From: Planctomycetota bacterium
Lineage (GTDB): Bacteria > Planctomycetota > Phycisphaerae > UBA1845 > UTPLA1
Direction: 5' to 3'
Assembly (NCBI GenBank): GCA_016712275.1
Contig: JADJRI010000014.1
Coordinates: forward strand, 34,385-98,384
Length of the DNA: 64,000 nucleotides
The notes under the pieces were generated by a model. That model saw only the letters and a list, made by a program, of their open reading frames with translations, did no database searches and was not told the origin of the DNA. This document shows positions 1 to 10,085 of the stretch, piece by piece (positions within the stretch are counted from its first letter, which is position 1; each line of letters begins with the position of its first letter). Position numbers and translations under genes: made by a program.

Positions 1-225
1 AAAGTCGAGTGCAAGTTTAAGGCACCTGCTCATTATGATGATGATCTCGTACTCACGACAAAAATCGAACGCATGACCCGTGCCCGCATCGATCACAGCT
101 ACCAACTAAAGCGAGATGGCCTGGTGTTGTGCGAAGCCGCCTCGACCCTGGCTTGCATCGATCGCACGGGTTCGCTAATACCCATTCCGGACGAAATATA
201 CTTCGAAGCTGAAAAACACAAATAG
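1..225 (+). CDS. acyl-CoA thioesterase, hotdog fold (C-terminal part)
   Basis: The frame is open from base 1 to the TAG at 223-225 and gives 74 residues; the start lies outside the window. The fragment carries a YDDDLVLTTKIERM stretch followed by a strand pattern (IDHSYQLKRDG, LVLCEAASTLACID) that fits the second half of YbgC/FadM-type 4-hydroxybenzoyl-CoA thioesterases. The family hydrolyses acyl-CoA thioesters in the cytoplasm. The catalytic N-terminal part is not visible, so substrate cannot be judged. The assignment rests on the strand pattern and position in the fold only. Confidence 0.7.
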   Translation, partial: KVECKFKAPAHYDDDLVLTTKIERMTRARIDHSYQLKRDGLVLCEAASTLACIDRTGSLIPIPDEIYFEAEKHK

Positions 226-265
226 CGGCAGGGCCGTTGTCCCCGTTGGAAATTCTCGAACTCGC

Positions 266-1659
266 GTGTTTTATCTTTTCATCATTCTGGGAACCCTGAC
301 GCTGGCCGGTTCGCTCGTCGGCCTGATCGGGCGCGATCAGTCGCGCGCGCGCCATCGTGCCGCTTCAGGCGCTTTCGCTGGGCCTCGTTGCGGTTGCATG
401 GTGGTCCACTCACGAAACCAACTTGGGCCAAATATGCTTGCTCGCCGGCGCCGCGGTGCAAGTCATTGCCTGGTTCTCGGCGCGTATTCAACGCCCGCAG
501 CCGGGTGCGGACGCTTCGAAGTCGCGCAAGACCGGAGTGAACGTCAAAGCCGAAGGTCCCGTCGATGCGTCCCCGCCCTCGACTGTAAAAACAGCCCCCA
601 CATCGCGATCACAACCCGACGAAGACGCTCTCATCGCCGATGAGTGGACCCCGGAAAAGGGCGAAATAGCCGCGGCCCGTGCAAAAGCTTCTGCCGCCGC
701 AGCGCCCGTCACGCCGCAGCCACGCGATGACACTCCTCCAAAGGATTCACCAGGACTCGACCGCAATTTCAATGCGTTTGGTGTCGGCAAGGTCTTTGCC
801 CAACCCCGCGATGAATCCACGCCGAATTCCGAAGATGCAGATGCCGAACGGGTGACACCCTCTCCCGTGGAACAGCCCGCCGAGGAAACGCCGGCGCTCT
901 CGCTTCGCAGCGAAGTTTTGTTCACCCGCGCATGCACCGTCCCGCCGGCAGTCTTTGTGGCATCGTTGCGACGCAACGGCCGGCGCGACGCGTCCGCCGC
1001 CGATGATTCGCCTGATGCCGATCCGCGCGTGCGCATCGGTGATGTCATTCTTGAATACAAGATTGAGTCCGGCCCGCGCGATTCGACCGCGATCGACGAA
1101 ACGCTGGCCCACTTTGAACAATCGCCCGATGTGGCCGATCGCGTCAAGAGCCATGCCTCGCGCGTGATTCTCACGTCGCGATACGGCATCGGCACGCCGC
1201 GATCTCGTCGTGCGGCTCCATCATCATGCCCATGCCGCACTGCCGGAGTTTGCCCCGGTCATAGCCGCCTTCTGGCCGGACGCCAGAATGCTGACGCCGC
1301 TCGATCAACTTCCCGGCCTCCTCGAATATGCGCGTTCACCGGCCCAGCCCATGTGGCGAACTTGCACCCACATTCGCGGATTTGCCCTCGCGGGTGAAAA
1401 CGAAGGCATGTTCCTCTTCGACTCCGTCGGCCTGCACGCCTTCGGCCTGCCCGATGTGCAGGTCATCGCGCCCGCCGCCGAGGAGGCCGCCGCCCGTGCC
1501 ACAATCGATTTGATAACACAGCGCATATTCAACACCGGCTGCGATCTTCCCCATGGCACCGAATTCACCGCGTCCGACAGCCGTGTTTGGCGCGTGAACT
1601 ACACACGCAGCGCCTTTGTCCCCGACCGCGAAGTGGTCCAACTCGCTCTCAAGACATAA
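266..1659 (+). CDS. membrane-anchored DUF4261-like protein, two frameshifts
   Basis: The gene is read in three consecutive frames. It begins at GTG 266 with two hydrophobic segments (FYLFIILGTLTLAGSLVGLI, then ALSLGLVAVAWW and ICLLAGAAVQVIAWF). A long acidic, Pro/Ala-rich linker follows (about residues 60-200), then a C-terminal domain containing RLHHHAHAALPEF, LFDSVGLHAFGLPDVQV and VWRVNYTRSAFV that resembles DUF4261. The frame changes once inside the CG dinucleotide run at 342-350 and once near 1195-1203. Both joins give continuous, sensible protein, so I take them as indel errors. No function is known for the family; a membrane-tethered cytoplasmic domain is inferred. Confidence 0.55.
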
Positions 1660-1744
1660 TTTGCCTGGAATGAAGCCCCAAACGGAACCCCTGCCGATGG
1701 CCGCGCCGAATCCGCGGAAAATGCACTCGGCCGCTTTCCCGCCT

Positions 1745-2948
1745 TCACGCGGGTAAGACCGTTAATCGTCTCGTACCCGAGGTCTCTGTCGTCAGAAACT
1801 CCTGCATCACCCGATTCGACACCAGCAGTCCGGCGTGTGTCAGTCGAACGGCACTCGAATCCACATCAACCAGTCCCATTTCCTTGAATCTCCGAATCGG
1901 CTCCGCAAACAAATCAAACGCGTCAAACCCCGTTCGCCGCTCGAAAGCCCTCAAATCGATTCCGCGCGTCAGTCGCAGCATCTGCACCGCCGTCTCCCCC
2001 GCCCGCTCGCGTGCGGAAAGCGTTTCGCGCTCCGCGACGATCGACTCGGGCGAGGCCGCCATCCATTCGCAATACTTGCGAACGTCGGGAATGTTCTTTC
2101 GCCGTTCGCCATTGAGGTACCGAAACCGCTGACGGACCGACGCCCAGATACTCGCGGTTTTCCCAGTAAATGATATTCGCGCGGCACTCGCGCCCGTCCC
2201 GCGCGAAGTTGCTGATCTCGTATTGCTGATAGTCCGCATCCCTGAGTGTCTCAATGGTGACATCAAACATCTCCGCCTCGATGTCCTCATCACAGGGTGC
2301 CACCTTCCCGTCGCGCTTCAGCCGCGTCAGTGCCGTGCCGTCTTCATACATCAGCGCGTAGCATGACAGATGCTCCGCCCCAAGGTCAATCGCTCGCGCC
2401 AATGTCTCTCGCCATCGCGCCACGCTTTGGCCGGGAATGCCATAGATCAAATCAAGGTTCACGTTTTCAAAACCTGCCGACCGAGCCGCTCGCACCGATT
2501 CGCCGATATGCACCGGATCGTGAATGCGCTCCAGAACCCGCAGGTCGTCCTCATGAAAGGACTGTGCCCCAAACGAGATGCGATTCACGCCCGCCGTTTG
2601 CAGCACCGCCAGCTTCAAGTCGGTCGTACTGGACGGGTTTGCTTCGACGGTCCATTCCCCGACCGGACCTGTTCTTGCCGAGATATATCCGAGCAGATGT
2701 TGCAGCGCTTCGCCCGGTAACTCGGTCGGCGTACCGCCCCCCACGAAGATTGTTTCGACCGCGCGAAGGGGGTCGCGAAGTTCAATTTCGCGGGTGATTG
2801 CCCCAATCAGGTCGTCGATCAAATGAGGCAGTGTTGGAAGCGAGTAGAAGTCACAATAACCGCATTTTGTGCGGCAAAACGGCAGATGTACGTACCAGCC
2901 GATCGGGCCTTTGCTTTCCGCCATCTTTTCTTGCTTCGCGTGTTCCAT
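1745..2948 (-). CDS. hemW: HemW-type radical SAM heme chaperone, one frameshift
   Basis: The N-terminus carries the radical SAM cluster motif PFCRTKCGYCDF (CxxxCxxC), then FVGGGTPTELP, a NRISFGAQSF segment, and the HemW signature NIIYWENREYLGVGPSA. HemW is a coproporphyrinogen-oxidase-like protein that binds heme and is thought to insert it into target proteins; it is not the oxidase itself. The first about 270 residues lie in one frame and the C-terminal HemW domain (FRYLNGERRKNIPDV to the stop at 1745) in another. The switch lies near 2120-2140. ATG 2948 is used; an internal ATG at 2924 is possible. With the shift repaired the length (about 390-400 residues) is normal for HemW. Confidence 0.85.
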
Positions 2949-3063
2949 CCCTGTTATCCTACCTTAAATCCCCTTTGGCGGCTCTGTGGATCGATGGGGT
3001 CTGCTTGAACCCGCACGATTGGACCGTTAAATTGAATAGGAAGGGGGACAAGGAGTCGCCCCT

Positions 3064-3687
3064 GTGTCAATCTCACCCGCGCACCGGGAACGCCTGATGA
3101 CCGTCAATTTTGTCACGTTCGGTAAGACCGGCGAGCGCAAGGAATTTACGCTCGAAAAGAAGTCCACGGTCATCGGCCGCAAGACCGACGCTGATTTGCG
3201 CATTCCCATCGCGGAAATTTCCCGTGCCCACTGCGAAATCACCCGAAACGGAAGCGCCGTTACCCTGCGGGATCTGGGAAGCAGTAACGGAACCTTTGTC
3301 AACGGCGAGCGCATCGACGATGCCATTCAGTTGGCGCCCGGCGACCGGATTCGGATCGGTTCGATCACATTCATCGTGCAAATCGATGGCAAACCCTCAA
3401 ACATCACCTCGGCCCATTTGGCCCCGACGGCCGCCGCGAAGCCGGCCGCGCCCGACGGAAAATCGGCTCCTGCCAAAACAGCGACGGCCGATGCCGCAAC
3501 CGAACTCGGCAATGCCGCCGACAGCGCCATCGACGATCTGGATGATCTCGATATCGATGATCTCGACGTCGACGATCTCAGCGATATCGATTTTACCGAG
3601 GAAGGCAGCGGCGACCTCGACGATCTTGAAGAACTGAGTGCCGACGATCTCATTGAAGAGGACGACGACGAGCCGAAGAAAAAGTAG
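3064..3687 (+). CDS. FHA domain protein with acidic tail
   Basis: Residues about 12-105 form a forkhead-associated domain: IGRKTDADLRIP, then EISRAHCEI and LRDLGSSNGTFVNGERI, with the conserved Arg, Ser, His and Asn of phosphothreonine binding. An Ala/Pro linker leads to a very acidic C-terminus made of repeated DDLD/IDDL units and ending in a lysine cluster. GTG 3064 has AGGAG at 3051-3055 with 8-base spacing. ATG 3097 would remove 11 residues and also leaves the FHA domain intact. FHA domains bind phosphothreonine peptides in kinase signalling; no kinase is adjacent. The Hpt-like gene downstream suggests a shared signalling role, which is inference. Confidence 0.85.
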   Translation: MSISPAHRERLMTVNFVTFGKTGERKEFTLEKKSTVIGRKTDADLRIPIAEISRAHCEITRNGSAVTLRDLGSSNGTFVNGERIDDAIQLAPGDRIRIGSITFIVQIDGKPSNITSAHLAPTAAAKPAAPDGKSAPAKTATADAATELGNAADSAIDDLDDLDIDDLDVDDLSDIDFTEEGSGDLDDLEELSADDLIEEDDDEPKKK

Positions 3688-3857
3688 ATCGTCGTTTCCA
3701 ATGAACTTCGCTGGCCACCCCGACGTGAATCCGGATTGCGCAATCCCGGAATCCTTCGCGTTTTTTCCGATCTCATTATTCCTGTAATCCCCAAGAAATT
3801 ACCGGTCGTTACGATTGCACGCTCAAGCGGCTCGTCGCAAACTTCGATGATGGCCCA

Positions 3858-4232
3858 ATGAGCCAGCAAGAGCAACCCGGTGATACCTCCGACCCGATCT
3901 TCTCAAATATTCTCGCTGAGTGCCCGGAACTCTGGGACATCATCGAGCAATTCGCCCGCGGCCTGCCCAATCAACTGGACGAAATGCAACAGGCATTCGA
4001 GCACGATTCTTACGATCAGCTCATCGAATGGGCCCGCACGCTCGCCAAAGCCGGCCGCGGTCACGGTTATCCCGAACTCGTTGCCTATGCCGCCGCTGTC
4101 GAACGCTCAGCGCGCGATCACCTCGTCGACGCGCTCGAAGCGCAACTCACCGATCTGCGCGACATCTCCAGGCAAATCCAGGCCGGCATCGACATGAAGG
4201 ACCCGGTCGACGACCAGTCCGGCAAAGAGTGA
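3858..4232 (+). CDS. Hpt-like four-helix protein lacking the phospho-histidine
   Basis: The 124-residue protein is helical and matches the spacing of the Hpt domains common in Planctomycetes: FARGLPNQLDEMQQAF, then IEWARTLAKAGRGHGYPEL. In functional Hpt proteins the second segment reads AHxLKGAGGxxGFP. Here the phosphorylated His is Arg and the following Lys-Gly pair is Ala-Lys. The surrounding fold signature (Leu, AG, G-Y-P) is retained. It could be a non-phosphorylatable partner of a histidine kinase or a decayed copy. It lies 170 bases after the FHA gene on the same strand. Confidence 0.65.
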   Translation: MSQQEQPGDTSDPIFSNILAECPELWDIIEQFARGLPNQLDEMQQAFEHDSYDQLIEWARTLAKAGRGHGYPELVAYAAAVERSARDHLVDALEAQLTDLRDISRQIQAGIDMKDPVDDQSGKE

Positions 4233-4261
4233 TATGCGCTTATCTTTTGTTCAATCGCCAA

Positions 4262-4525
4262 TTAGTGACTTGAAGACGAAGGAGGATCGCCAATGTCCTT
4301 CTGGGCACGCTTGTATCCTTTGAAAAGCCATTGCGGCTGCCCATGCGTCTTTTCATAGATGGCCACAACAGTGCCAAGTTGCGGAACGTCGATACTTTCC
4401 TTGAGATAGTCCGCGCTTGACTCGATGCGAACGCGCATGCCGTGAAGCGGACCGTTTTCGCATTGCGCGAACTGCTCCGGACCGAGCTTGGGCAGGTTCT
4501 GTCGAGCTTCAACGCCTTCACGCAT
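4262..4525 (-). CDS. small hypothetical protein (uncertain)
   Basis: An 87-residue frame. The middle reads like real protein (GPLHGMRVRI, DVPQLGTVVAIYEKTHG, WLFKGYKRA), and the open frame extends upstream without a start to a stop at 4559-4561. There is no clear ribosome binding site and I recognise no family. It could be the 3' remnant of a longer gene. The rest of 4233-4899 holds nothing I can support. Confidence 0.3.
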   Translation of the reverse strand: MREGVEARQNLPKLGPEQFAQCENGPLHGMRVRIESSADYLKESIDVPQLGTVVAIYEKTHGQPQWLFKGYKRAQKDIGDPPSSSSH

Positions 4526-4899
4526 CTGTTGAATTTGCGCGGGAGAGCATTCATTCCCTCATTTGTTCGTGGTAACCAAAAAGGGAGCCTGCATCGCGTC
4601 AGGCGTCCGGTTCCTGACAACCTCGCCGCACATTCGATGGAAAATGCGATTCAAGAGCCGCTCGTGGAACTGAATTTAGACTAGAGTATTTTTAGGGTGA
4701 AATCAAGCGGCCGATGCATGTATTTCCCGTTAGGATATTTTGGCGTTTCACGGGTTTGAGGAATGAGTATCACGTCTCGGCATCGCGAAATGGCAGCACA
4801 TCTTGGTATGTGCAAATTCCTGCGGCGGAATGGCATCGGATTAAAGCCCGCGCTGTATGACGCGGGAAAATGCACCATGCACAGCCGTACCCGTTCGAA

Positions 4900-5427
4900 C
4901 TACGGTTTTGGCGGGGGCGGCACTTCCAATTTCGTGCCGCATTTCTTGCAGGTTTGAAGGTCTTCGCGCGACAGGAATTCCTGAATGACCGGCTTAAGCT
5001 GCGTGCCCAGATTGGTGAGGTAAAAATGCGGGTCGTGAAGAATCTCGCCGCACTTTTCGCAATACCAGCGGATATGGTCGTCGTGGCCCTCCGGCCGCCG
5101 GCGTTCAATCACGAGGCCGACCGTATTGGCGGGGCGTTGTGGAGAGTGGGGCGTATTGGGCGGCAGAAGGAAAATGTCTCCCTCGTTGATGGGAATGTCG
5201 CGAACCTTGTCGCCTTCCCGGATGCGGAGCACCATGTTGCCTTCAACTTGATAGTAGAATTCTTCCGTTGGATTGATATGGAAGTCTTTTCGAATGTTGG
5301 GACCGCCGACAACCATGACCATGATGTCCGTATCTTCCCACACCATCTTGTTGCCAACCGGCGGCTTGAGGAGATGGCGGTGTTCGTCGATCCACTTTCG
5401 AAAGTTGAACGCGTTGCCGATGGCCAT
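4900..5427 (-). CDS. haaO: 3-hydroxyanthranilate 3,4-dioxygenase
   Basis: The 175-residue protein opens with AFNFRKWIDEHRHLLKPPVGN and carries the cupin iron ligands in KDFHINPTEEFYYQVEG and LLPPNTPHSPQRP. It ends in a rubredoxin-like second metal site with two CxxC pairs (CEKCGEI and CKKCGTKL), typical of the bacterial-type enzyme. It opens the ring of 3-hydroxyanthranilate to give the quinolinate precursor in tryptophan/kynurenine metabolism. ATG 5427 is chosen over the longer frame from 5598 because AGGAG sits 8 bases upstream and family members start at this point. No other kynurenine-pathway gene is in the window. Confidence 0.93.
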   Translation of the reverse strand: MAIGNAFNFRKWIDEHRHLLKPPVGNKMVWEDTDIMVMVVGGPNIRKDFHINPTEEFYYQVEGNMVLRIREGDKVRDIPINEGDIFLLPPNTPHSPQRPANTVGLVIERRRPEGHDDHIRWYCEKCGEILHDPHFYLTNLGTQLKPVIQEFLSREDLQTCKKCGTKLEVPPPPKP

Positions 5428-5517
5428 GATGAAGTCTCCTGTGAAATGGTTGAATCGTGAATATGTTAATGCGTTCTGCGCCGGCATGTCAAAGGAAGGT
5501 ACTGATGAAGTCTGTTG

Positions 5518-5581
5518 TGGCACAGCCGCCCCCGGCTGTGAAGCTGCACAAAATGTGGCAGAGCCGCCTTCGGCTGTGACG
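5518..5581. repeat. two REP-like hairpin units
   Basis: Two copies, 37 bases apart, of GTGGCA(C/G)AGCCGCC..CGGCTGTGA. The first folds perfectly as CACAGCCG / CGGCTGTG (5521-5528 and 5533-5540) with a CCCC loop. The second forms AGCCG / CGGCT. They lie between the dioxygenase start and the end of the PEP-CTERM gene. Confidence 0.65.
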
Positions 5582-5616
5582 CCAAGCCTGATGTCCAATC
5601 AAAAAAATGCCGGAAG

Positions 5617-6417
5617 TTAGACACTTCGGCGACGGCGAAGAAGAATTGGGGCGGCAATGACCAGAAGGCCCAGTGTCGTTGGCTCGGGTGTGAACGTCAT
5701 GTTATCAAGTGCGCCGGAGCCGAGGAAATGCGCCGTCATTCGAACCACGGCGTCCGGGTTGAAGCCAGCCTGCTCCGATGCCGTGGCGATTCCGCCGCCT
5801 TCGCCGGGCTGCGGCGCAAGTGTATCGAGATTCAATGTTTCGTATCCGGCGGCCGAGGGCGTGTTGTTGATGTCCCTCGTCCACATCGATGGCACGGTAT
5901 AAAATCGCTTCCTGCCGTCGATATCCGTAAGCTCGAAATTCACGCCCTGAGTCGGCGAGTCGATGTCGATGACATCGATCGAAAGCATGCGAAACGGCGA
6001 TGGATAATCGAAGACAAAAGTGCCGCCGTCGGCATCATCATTGGGTACGTTAAAAATGCCGGGAACTGTCTGTGTGGCGGCCGTTGTGCTCTGAAGAATC
6101 AGAATCTTGCCCAACCCGACAAGCAAGTCCGGGTCTGGCCCGCCGAAATTGGGGCCGGAGGGATTGCTGTCGAAAATGGCAGGTCCGCGATGTTGATTGC
6201 CGATTGAGCTGATCGATACAAGGCGGCCGAATTCCGGTGGCGTGGAAATATCCTGGCCGTTGACAAGCGGTGTGAGAAAATCGTCTTCAGTGCTGAAATC
6301 CAGTTTGAAAATCTCCGCCGCGCGCGATGACGACTGCATCGAAAGCACCAGCGCCGAAATCCCCATCATAAGAAGGGCGATGACTCCTTCGCGGTTTTGC
6401 CGAATTCCAATTCGCAT
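5617..6417 (-). CDS. PEP-CTERM sorting-signal secreted protein
   Basis: A 266-residue protein with an N-terminal signal peptide (basic start, then ALLMMGISALVLSM, likely cleavage after SSRAAE). The C-terminus is a PEP-CTERM tripartite signal: TPEPTT, a hydrophobic stretch GLLVIAAPILL and the basic end RRRRSV. PEP-CTERM proteins are processed by exosortase and displayed at the cell surface or in matrix. The mature part is rich in Asp, Gly and Asn, has a beta-rich look and no recognised domain. Exosortase is not in this window. Confidence 0.85.
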   Translation of the reverse strand: MRIGIRQNREGVIALLMMGISALVLSMQSSSRAAEIFKLDFSTEDDFLTPLVNGQDISTPPEFGRLVSISSIGNQHRGPAIFDSNPSGPNFGGPDPDLLVGLGKILILQSTTAATQTVPGIFNVPNDDADGGTFVFDYPSPFRMLSIDVIDIDSPTQGVNFELTDIDGRKRFYTVPSMWTRDINNTPSAAGYETLNLDTLAPQPGEGGGIATASEQAGFNPDAVVRMTAHFLGSGALDNMTFTPEPTTLGLLVIAAPILLRRRRSV

Positions 6418-6707
6418 GGTCTAACTCTTTGCTGCGGCGAACGGTCGCCGGGCTGAACTCTATGTAAATGGGATTGGCTGAAGTCCCCTGCGCCATCATA
6501 TTCGACACATGCGCCAAAAATCAATCGCCATCAACCATGAATATCCGGCCAAAAATGACGCGGTACGGCAATTTGCATCGTCGCGGCATTAAATCGCCGC
6601 AAGAACCGCCAAGCCGGAATTCGCATGCCCGAATCGAGCCGCAATAACCCGGCAAACGATCGAAATTCCCGCTCCGCTCAGGTCCGCGCCCTGGAATCTA
6701 TCGTCTC

Positions 6708-7737
6708 CTAACGCAATTGTTCGATTTCCCGGTGCAGGTTGTGCAACGACTTACGCACACTCGCGACAAATCGATCGAGTTGCCTTTCGACCTTGTGAGG
6801 CGGATGGGTCCATTCCCCGAGAATATCCACAAGTTCAAGAATCAGCGCCGCCAGCCATTCCTTGTCGTGTGCTTGGACCTGCTCCAGCGCCGCGTGATAA
6901 GCAGCCTCGGCCTGTCGATACAATTCGCCATCATGCGGTGCCGTGCGCGAGACATGATGAAAATGGTGCACCGCGTGCGTCAGTGACGTGATTTCCTTCG
7001 CCACGGACCGCTCGCGTGCGATCAACTTCTGAATGGCCTCACGGTGTTCGTGAAACAGGCCCGCCTTGGACATGCGCTCGCGAATCTGGGCGAACCGTTC
7101 GTCCGGAAGCATTTGCGGATGGGCTGCGTTCACCCCGGCGAGCCGGCGCAGAATCTTCGAGGCATGATCGTGATCGCCCGCCATGGCCGCTTTCTCGGCC
7201 CGCTTCGCCAGCGTTTCGATGTGTTCGAGGAATTCCTGCCGGCGTGGTCCAAGTTTATCGAGCAATTCCCGGCAATGAGTCATGATCGATGGTCTGACCC
7301 ATTGCGGATAGGCTTCCGCCAGCTCACGTAGTCGCTCGAATGTCGCCCGTGCTTCGGCCTCAAAAAATCGAGTGGCATAGTCGTCGAAGTGAATGGCCAG
7401 TCGATCGATGGCGCCGAGGATTTCCTCCTGGTGCGCGACATGGTTGTCGCGGTGCATCACGTTCGGAAGGGCCCCCGGTTGCATGCCGATCGCGTGTTCC
7501 GCCGAATGCTGCGGTTTCAATTTGGCAAGTTCGCGCACGCGCTCGGCCACAAACGCACGAATCATGCCGCCCAGCGCCGGGTCTTTTTTTCACATCGGCG
7601 TCGTCCAACGCCCGTCGTAATTCCTGCTCAAGGGTTCGATGGTCGACCGCACCGCGCACGATTTCAGCCCTCCAATGGGAAAGGGCCTGCTCCCGTCGGC
7701 GAATATCCGCGGCTTTTTCATGCGCTGGTCTGGCCAT
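6708..7737 (-). CDS. hypothetical helical protein, hemerythrin-like pattern, one frameshift
   Basis: Two overlapping frames join into one protein of about 342 residues. The N-terminal about 55 residues (from ATG 7737, AGGTGA upstream) run into the T7 run at 7584-7590. Removing one base there continues into VKKDPALGGMIRAFVAERVRELAKL. The rest is strongly helical with many His and Glu (MHRDNHVAHQEEILGAIDRL, LTHAVHHFHHVSRTAPHDGELYRQ, LVDILGEWTHPPHKVERQL). The spaced His residues could bind metal, but no family is recognised with certainty. Confidence 0.6.
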
Positions 7738-7913
7738 CGAATCACCTGCGCAGAATTATAACAGGGGCAAGAAGCCGCATCGACAGGTCAAATCCCGCAT
7801 GAGACCAATGGGCGAAAGTCGAAGCCCCGCATGCCACCCAATAACGCGACGAAAGCCACGTCATCCCCGCATTACGTTGGTGTAAAAATGTTCGCCGATG
7901 CAATCAGAAGACG

Positions 7914-8027
7914 TCATTGCGTGACAAGGCCGATCAGAAACTCAGTCAGCACATTCAGCGGCACAACAACAAGCGCCGTGATGAATGCGTCGATGGCATT
8001 GTAAAGCAAATCATAAATAAAACTCAT
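7914..8027 (-). CDS. 37-residue hydrophobic small protein
   Basis: ATG 8027 to TGA 7914 encodes a peptide starting MSFIYDLLYNAIDAFIT and continuing as one hydrophobic/amphipathic helix to a Gln end. It starts 11 bases after the stop of the outer-membrane gene on the same strand, preceded by a purine-rich GAGAGAGAA sequence, so co-expression is likely. I recognise no family. A small membrane protein is inferred from composition only. Confidence 0.4.
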   Translation of the reverse strand: MSFIYDLLYNAIDAFITALVVVPLNVLTEFLIGLVTQ

Positions 8028-8038
8028 GCCGTTCTCTC

Positions 8039-8998
8039 TCACCAGCGAAACGGAAAACCCACTCCCGAGAAAAAATCGTCGGCCTCGTCATTGAGTCCGA
8101 CGCCCACGCGCACGTCAATCTGAAAATTGTCATTCACCAGATAAGTCACGCCGCCGTTGGCATAGTGGGCGTCGGCCTGACCGCGATCATTCGGATAAAA
8201 CCCGAAATATTCCACATACGTTCCCACCCGATCGGTCCAGGCCCGCGCCAGGGAAATCGACGACGCGGTCTGAAGAAACCGGCCGTTCTCGCTCGTCGCA
8301 GCCGCGAAATTGACATTGCCCGACAGCGCGAAATCCCGGCCCAGATCGTAAGCCCATAGCAGTTTAACCCCCGGATCGACATCGCCCGACGTCTTGTTGC
8401 GAGCGCCCACCGGCACCGTCGTATCCACAATCAATCCCAGGTCCGGAACCCACTCCTTCTGATCGAGAAAATGAAACTTGAATCCGACGCTCATGTCCGT
8501 CGTTCCATTTTCAAACTCGGTCAGCTTCTCCCGGCGCCCATCTTCGTTGCGCTCGCGAAACATGCGGCTCGAATGCGACCACCCCAGCCAGCCAAGTCGA
8601 AGTTCGACATCATCGACAAGGCCGACGCGCAGCAGCGACTCGGGATACGTATGATCCATGTTTCGCTCCCCGTCCCCGCTGTCATAGGTAAATGTGTAAC
8701 CCGTTTCAAGCTGAAACCGCCCGCGCGGCACAGTGATGGCACTCTCCGTGAAGTCCGGCCGGTCCGTCACGATCGGCTCGGAAAGCGGCGCGGCCTCGAG
8801 CCCGAGCAGATTGTGCGTGATGGCGGGCTCGCCGGCCGGCGTGCCACCGGCGTCCGCGGGCGGCGCCGTTTCTTCCGCTGCCGCCATGTCCTTCCCCGAT
8901 TGCGGCGAATCCGTCGCAACCGCCGGCATCGCATCGATACCGCCGATCGCCACCGCCGAAAGAATGCCGATGATCCTGAACAACAACCCGTTCCCCAC
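8039..8998 (-). CDS. outer-membrane beta-barrel, transporter / Phenol_MetA_deg-like
   Basis: A 319-residue protein with a signal peptide (LFRIIGILSAVAIGGIDAMPAVA), a low-complexity Ala/Pro linker, and the family-typical entry IVTDRPDFTESAITVPRGRF. Alternating beta-strands follow (LETGYTFTYDS, LRLGWLGWS, VDTTVPVGARN, YVEYFGFYPN) up to a terminal aromatic, FPFRW, as expected for outer-membrane insertion. Members of this group are annotated as transporters of unknown substrate. It lies directly upstream of the 37-residue ORF and apart from other transport genes. Confidence 0.8.
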   Translation of the reverse strand: MGNGLLFRIIGILSAVAIGGIDAMPAVATDSPQSGKDMAAAEETAPPADAGGTPAGEPAITHNLLGLEAAPLSEPIVTDRPDFTESAITVPRGRFQLETGYTFTYDSGDGERNMDHTYPESLLRVGLVDDVELRLGWLGWSHSSRMFRERNEDGRREKLTEFENGTTDMSVGFKFHFLDQKEWVPDLGLIVDTTVPVGARNKTSGDVDPGVKLLWAYDLGRDFALSGNVNFAAATSENGRFLQTASSISLARAWTDRVGTYVEYFGFYPNDRGQADAHYANGGVTYLVNDNFQIDVRVGVGLNDEADDFFSGVGFPFRW

Positions 8999-9213
8999 GC
9001 GTCACACTCCCGCCATGACTAATACCATACTAAGGAATAACTACCGTACTAGTAAAGTTAGCACATGCTAATTCATGGCGGCGGTTTGTCAAGCGACCGC
9101 CGGCGGCCGCCCCGTCGCGCCAAATCCGTCATCACTCACGCAAGAAAACGCCGGCTCTTCCAATCCTGCGAAATCGGTTACAATCGCCCCATGCCGAAGC
9201 ACAGGAGCATCGC

Positions 9214-9986
9214 TTGACCACCAAACTCGACATCGCCAAAGGGTGGCTCCCGCGCTACACCGGCATGCCCATCGACGATTTCGGCGATTACGTCCTCCTC
9301 ACCAATTTCGCCTTCTACGTCCAGAAGTTCGGCGAGCAGTTCGGCTGCGAGGTGCATGGCGTCGGCCGGCCCATGCAGGCCGCCACCAACAGCGACGGCG
9401 TGTCGATCGTCAATTTCGGCATCGGCTCGCCCAATGCCGCCATCATCATGGACCTGCTCACCGCCCGCGCGCCCAAGGGCGTCCTCTTCCTTGGCAAGTG
9501 CGGCGGCCTCAAGCACACCACCGAGATCGGCCACTTCATTCTTCCCATCGCGGCCATTCGCGGCGAGGGCACCAGCGACGACTACTTCCCGCCCGAAGTG
9601 CCGGCCCTGCCGTCATTCAAGCTCCACAAATTCGTCTCCGAGCGCATCGTGCAGCGCGGCCTCGACTACCGCACCGGCGTCATCTACACGACCAATCGCC
9701 GCGTCTGGGAGCACGACGAGGATTTCAAACAGCGCCTCCACGATGTCACCGCCATCGGCATCGACATGGAGACGGCCACCATCTTCATCGTCGGCCACAA
9801 AAACGAAATCTCGCGCGGCGGCTCCTGCTCGTCTCGGACGTGCCCATCACGCCCGATGGCATCAAAACCGAAGAGAGTGACGCACGGGTGACACAAATGT
9901 GGAGCGAAATGCACCTGCAAATCGGTATCGAGGCCATGACCCACCTCGGCCATCAGGGCGAACCGATCAAGCACTTCAAGTACTAA
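9214..9986 (+). CDS. amn: AMP nucleosidase, short form, one frameshift
   Basis: Residues show the nucleoside-phosphorylase-like fold: SDGVSIVNFGIGSPNAAIIMD, FLGKCGGLKHTTEIG, GEGTSDDYFPPEVPALP and the ribose-binding GIDMETATIF. After a one-base shift near 9815-9830 the end continues LLLVSDVPITPDGIKTEES and finishes IEAMTHLGHQGEPIKHFKY. The enzyme splits AMP into adenine and ribose 5-phosphate; about 257 residues matches the compact form seen outside Enterobacteria. The start is TTG 9214 with AGGAG at 9203-9207; the ATG at 9191 is followed at once by a stop in its frame. Confidence 0.85.
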
Positions 9987-10085
9987 ATGATGTGTGCCTC
10001 TAGTGTGGGCCTATCAAAGAATCCGACGGTACGCCGACCCCCGCCATTCCCCCAATCTCTTTCCTGCCTTCCTGGCTTCCTTATT

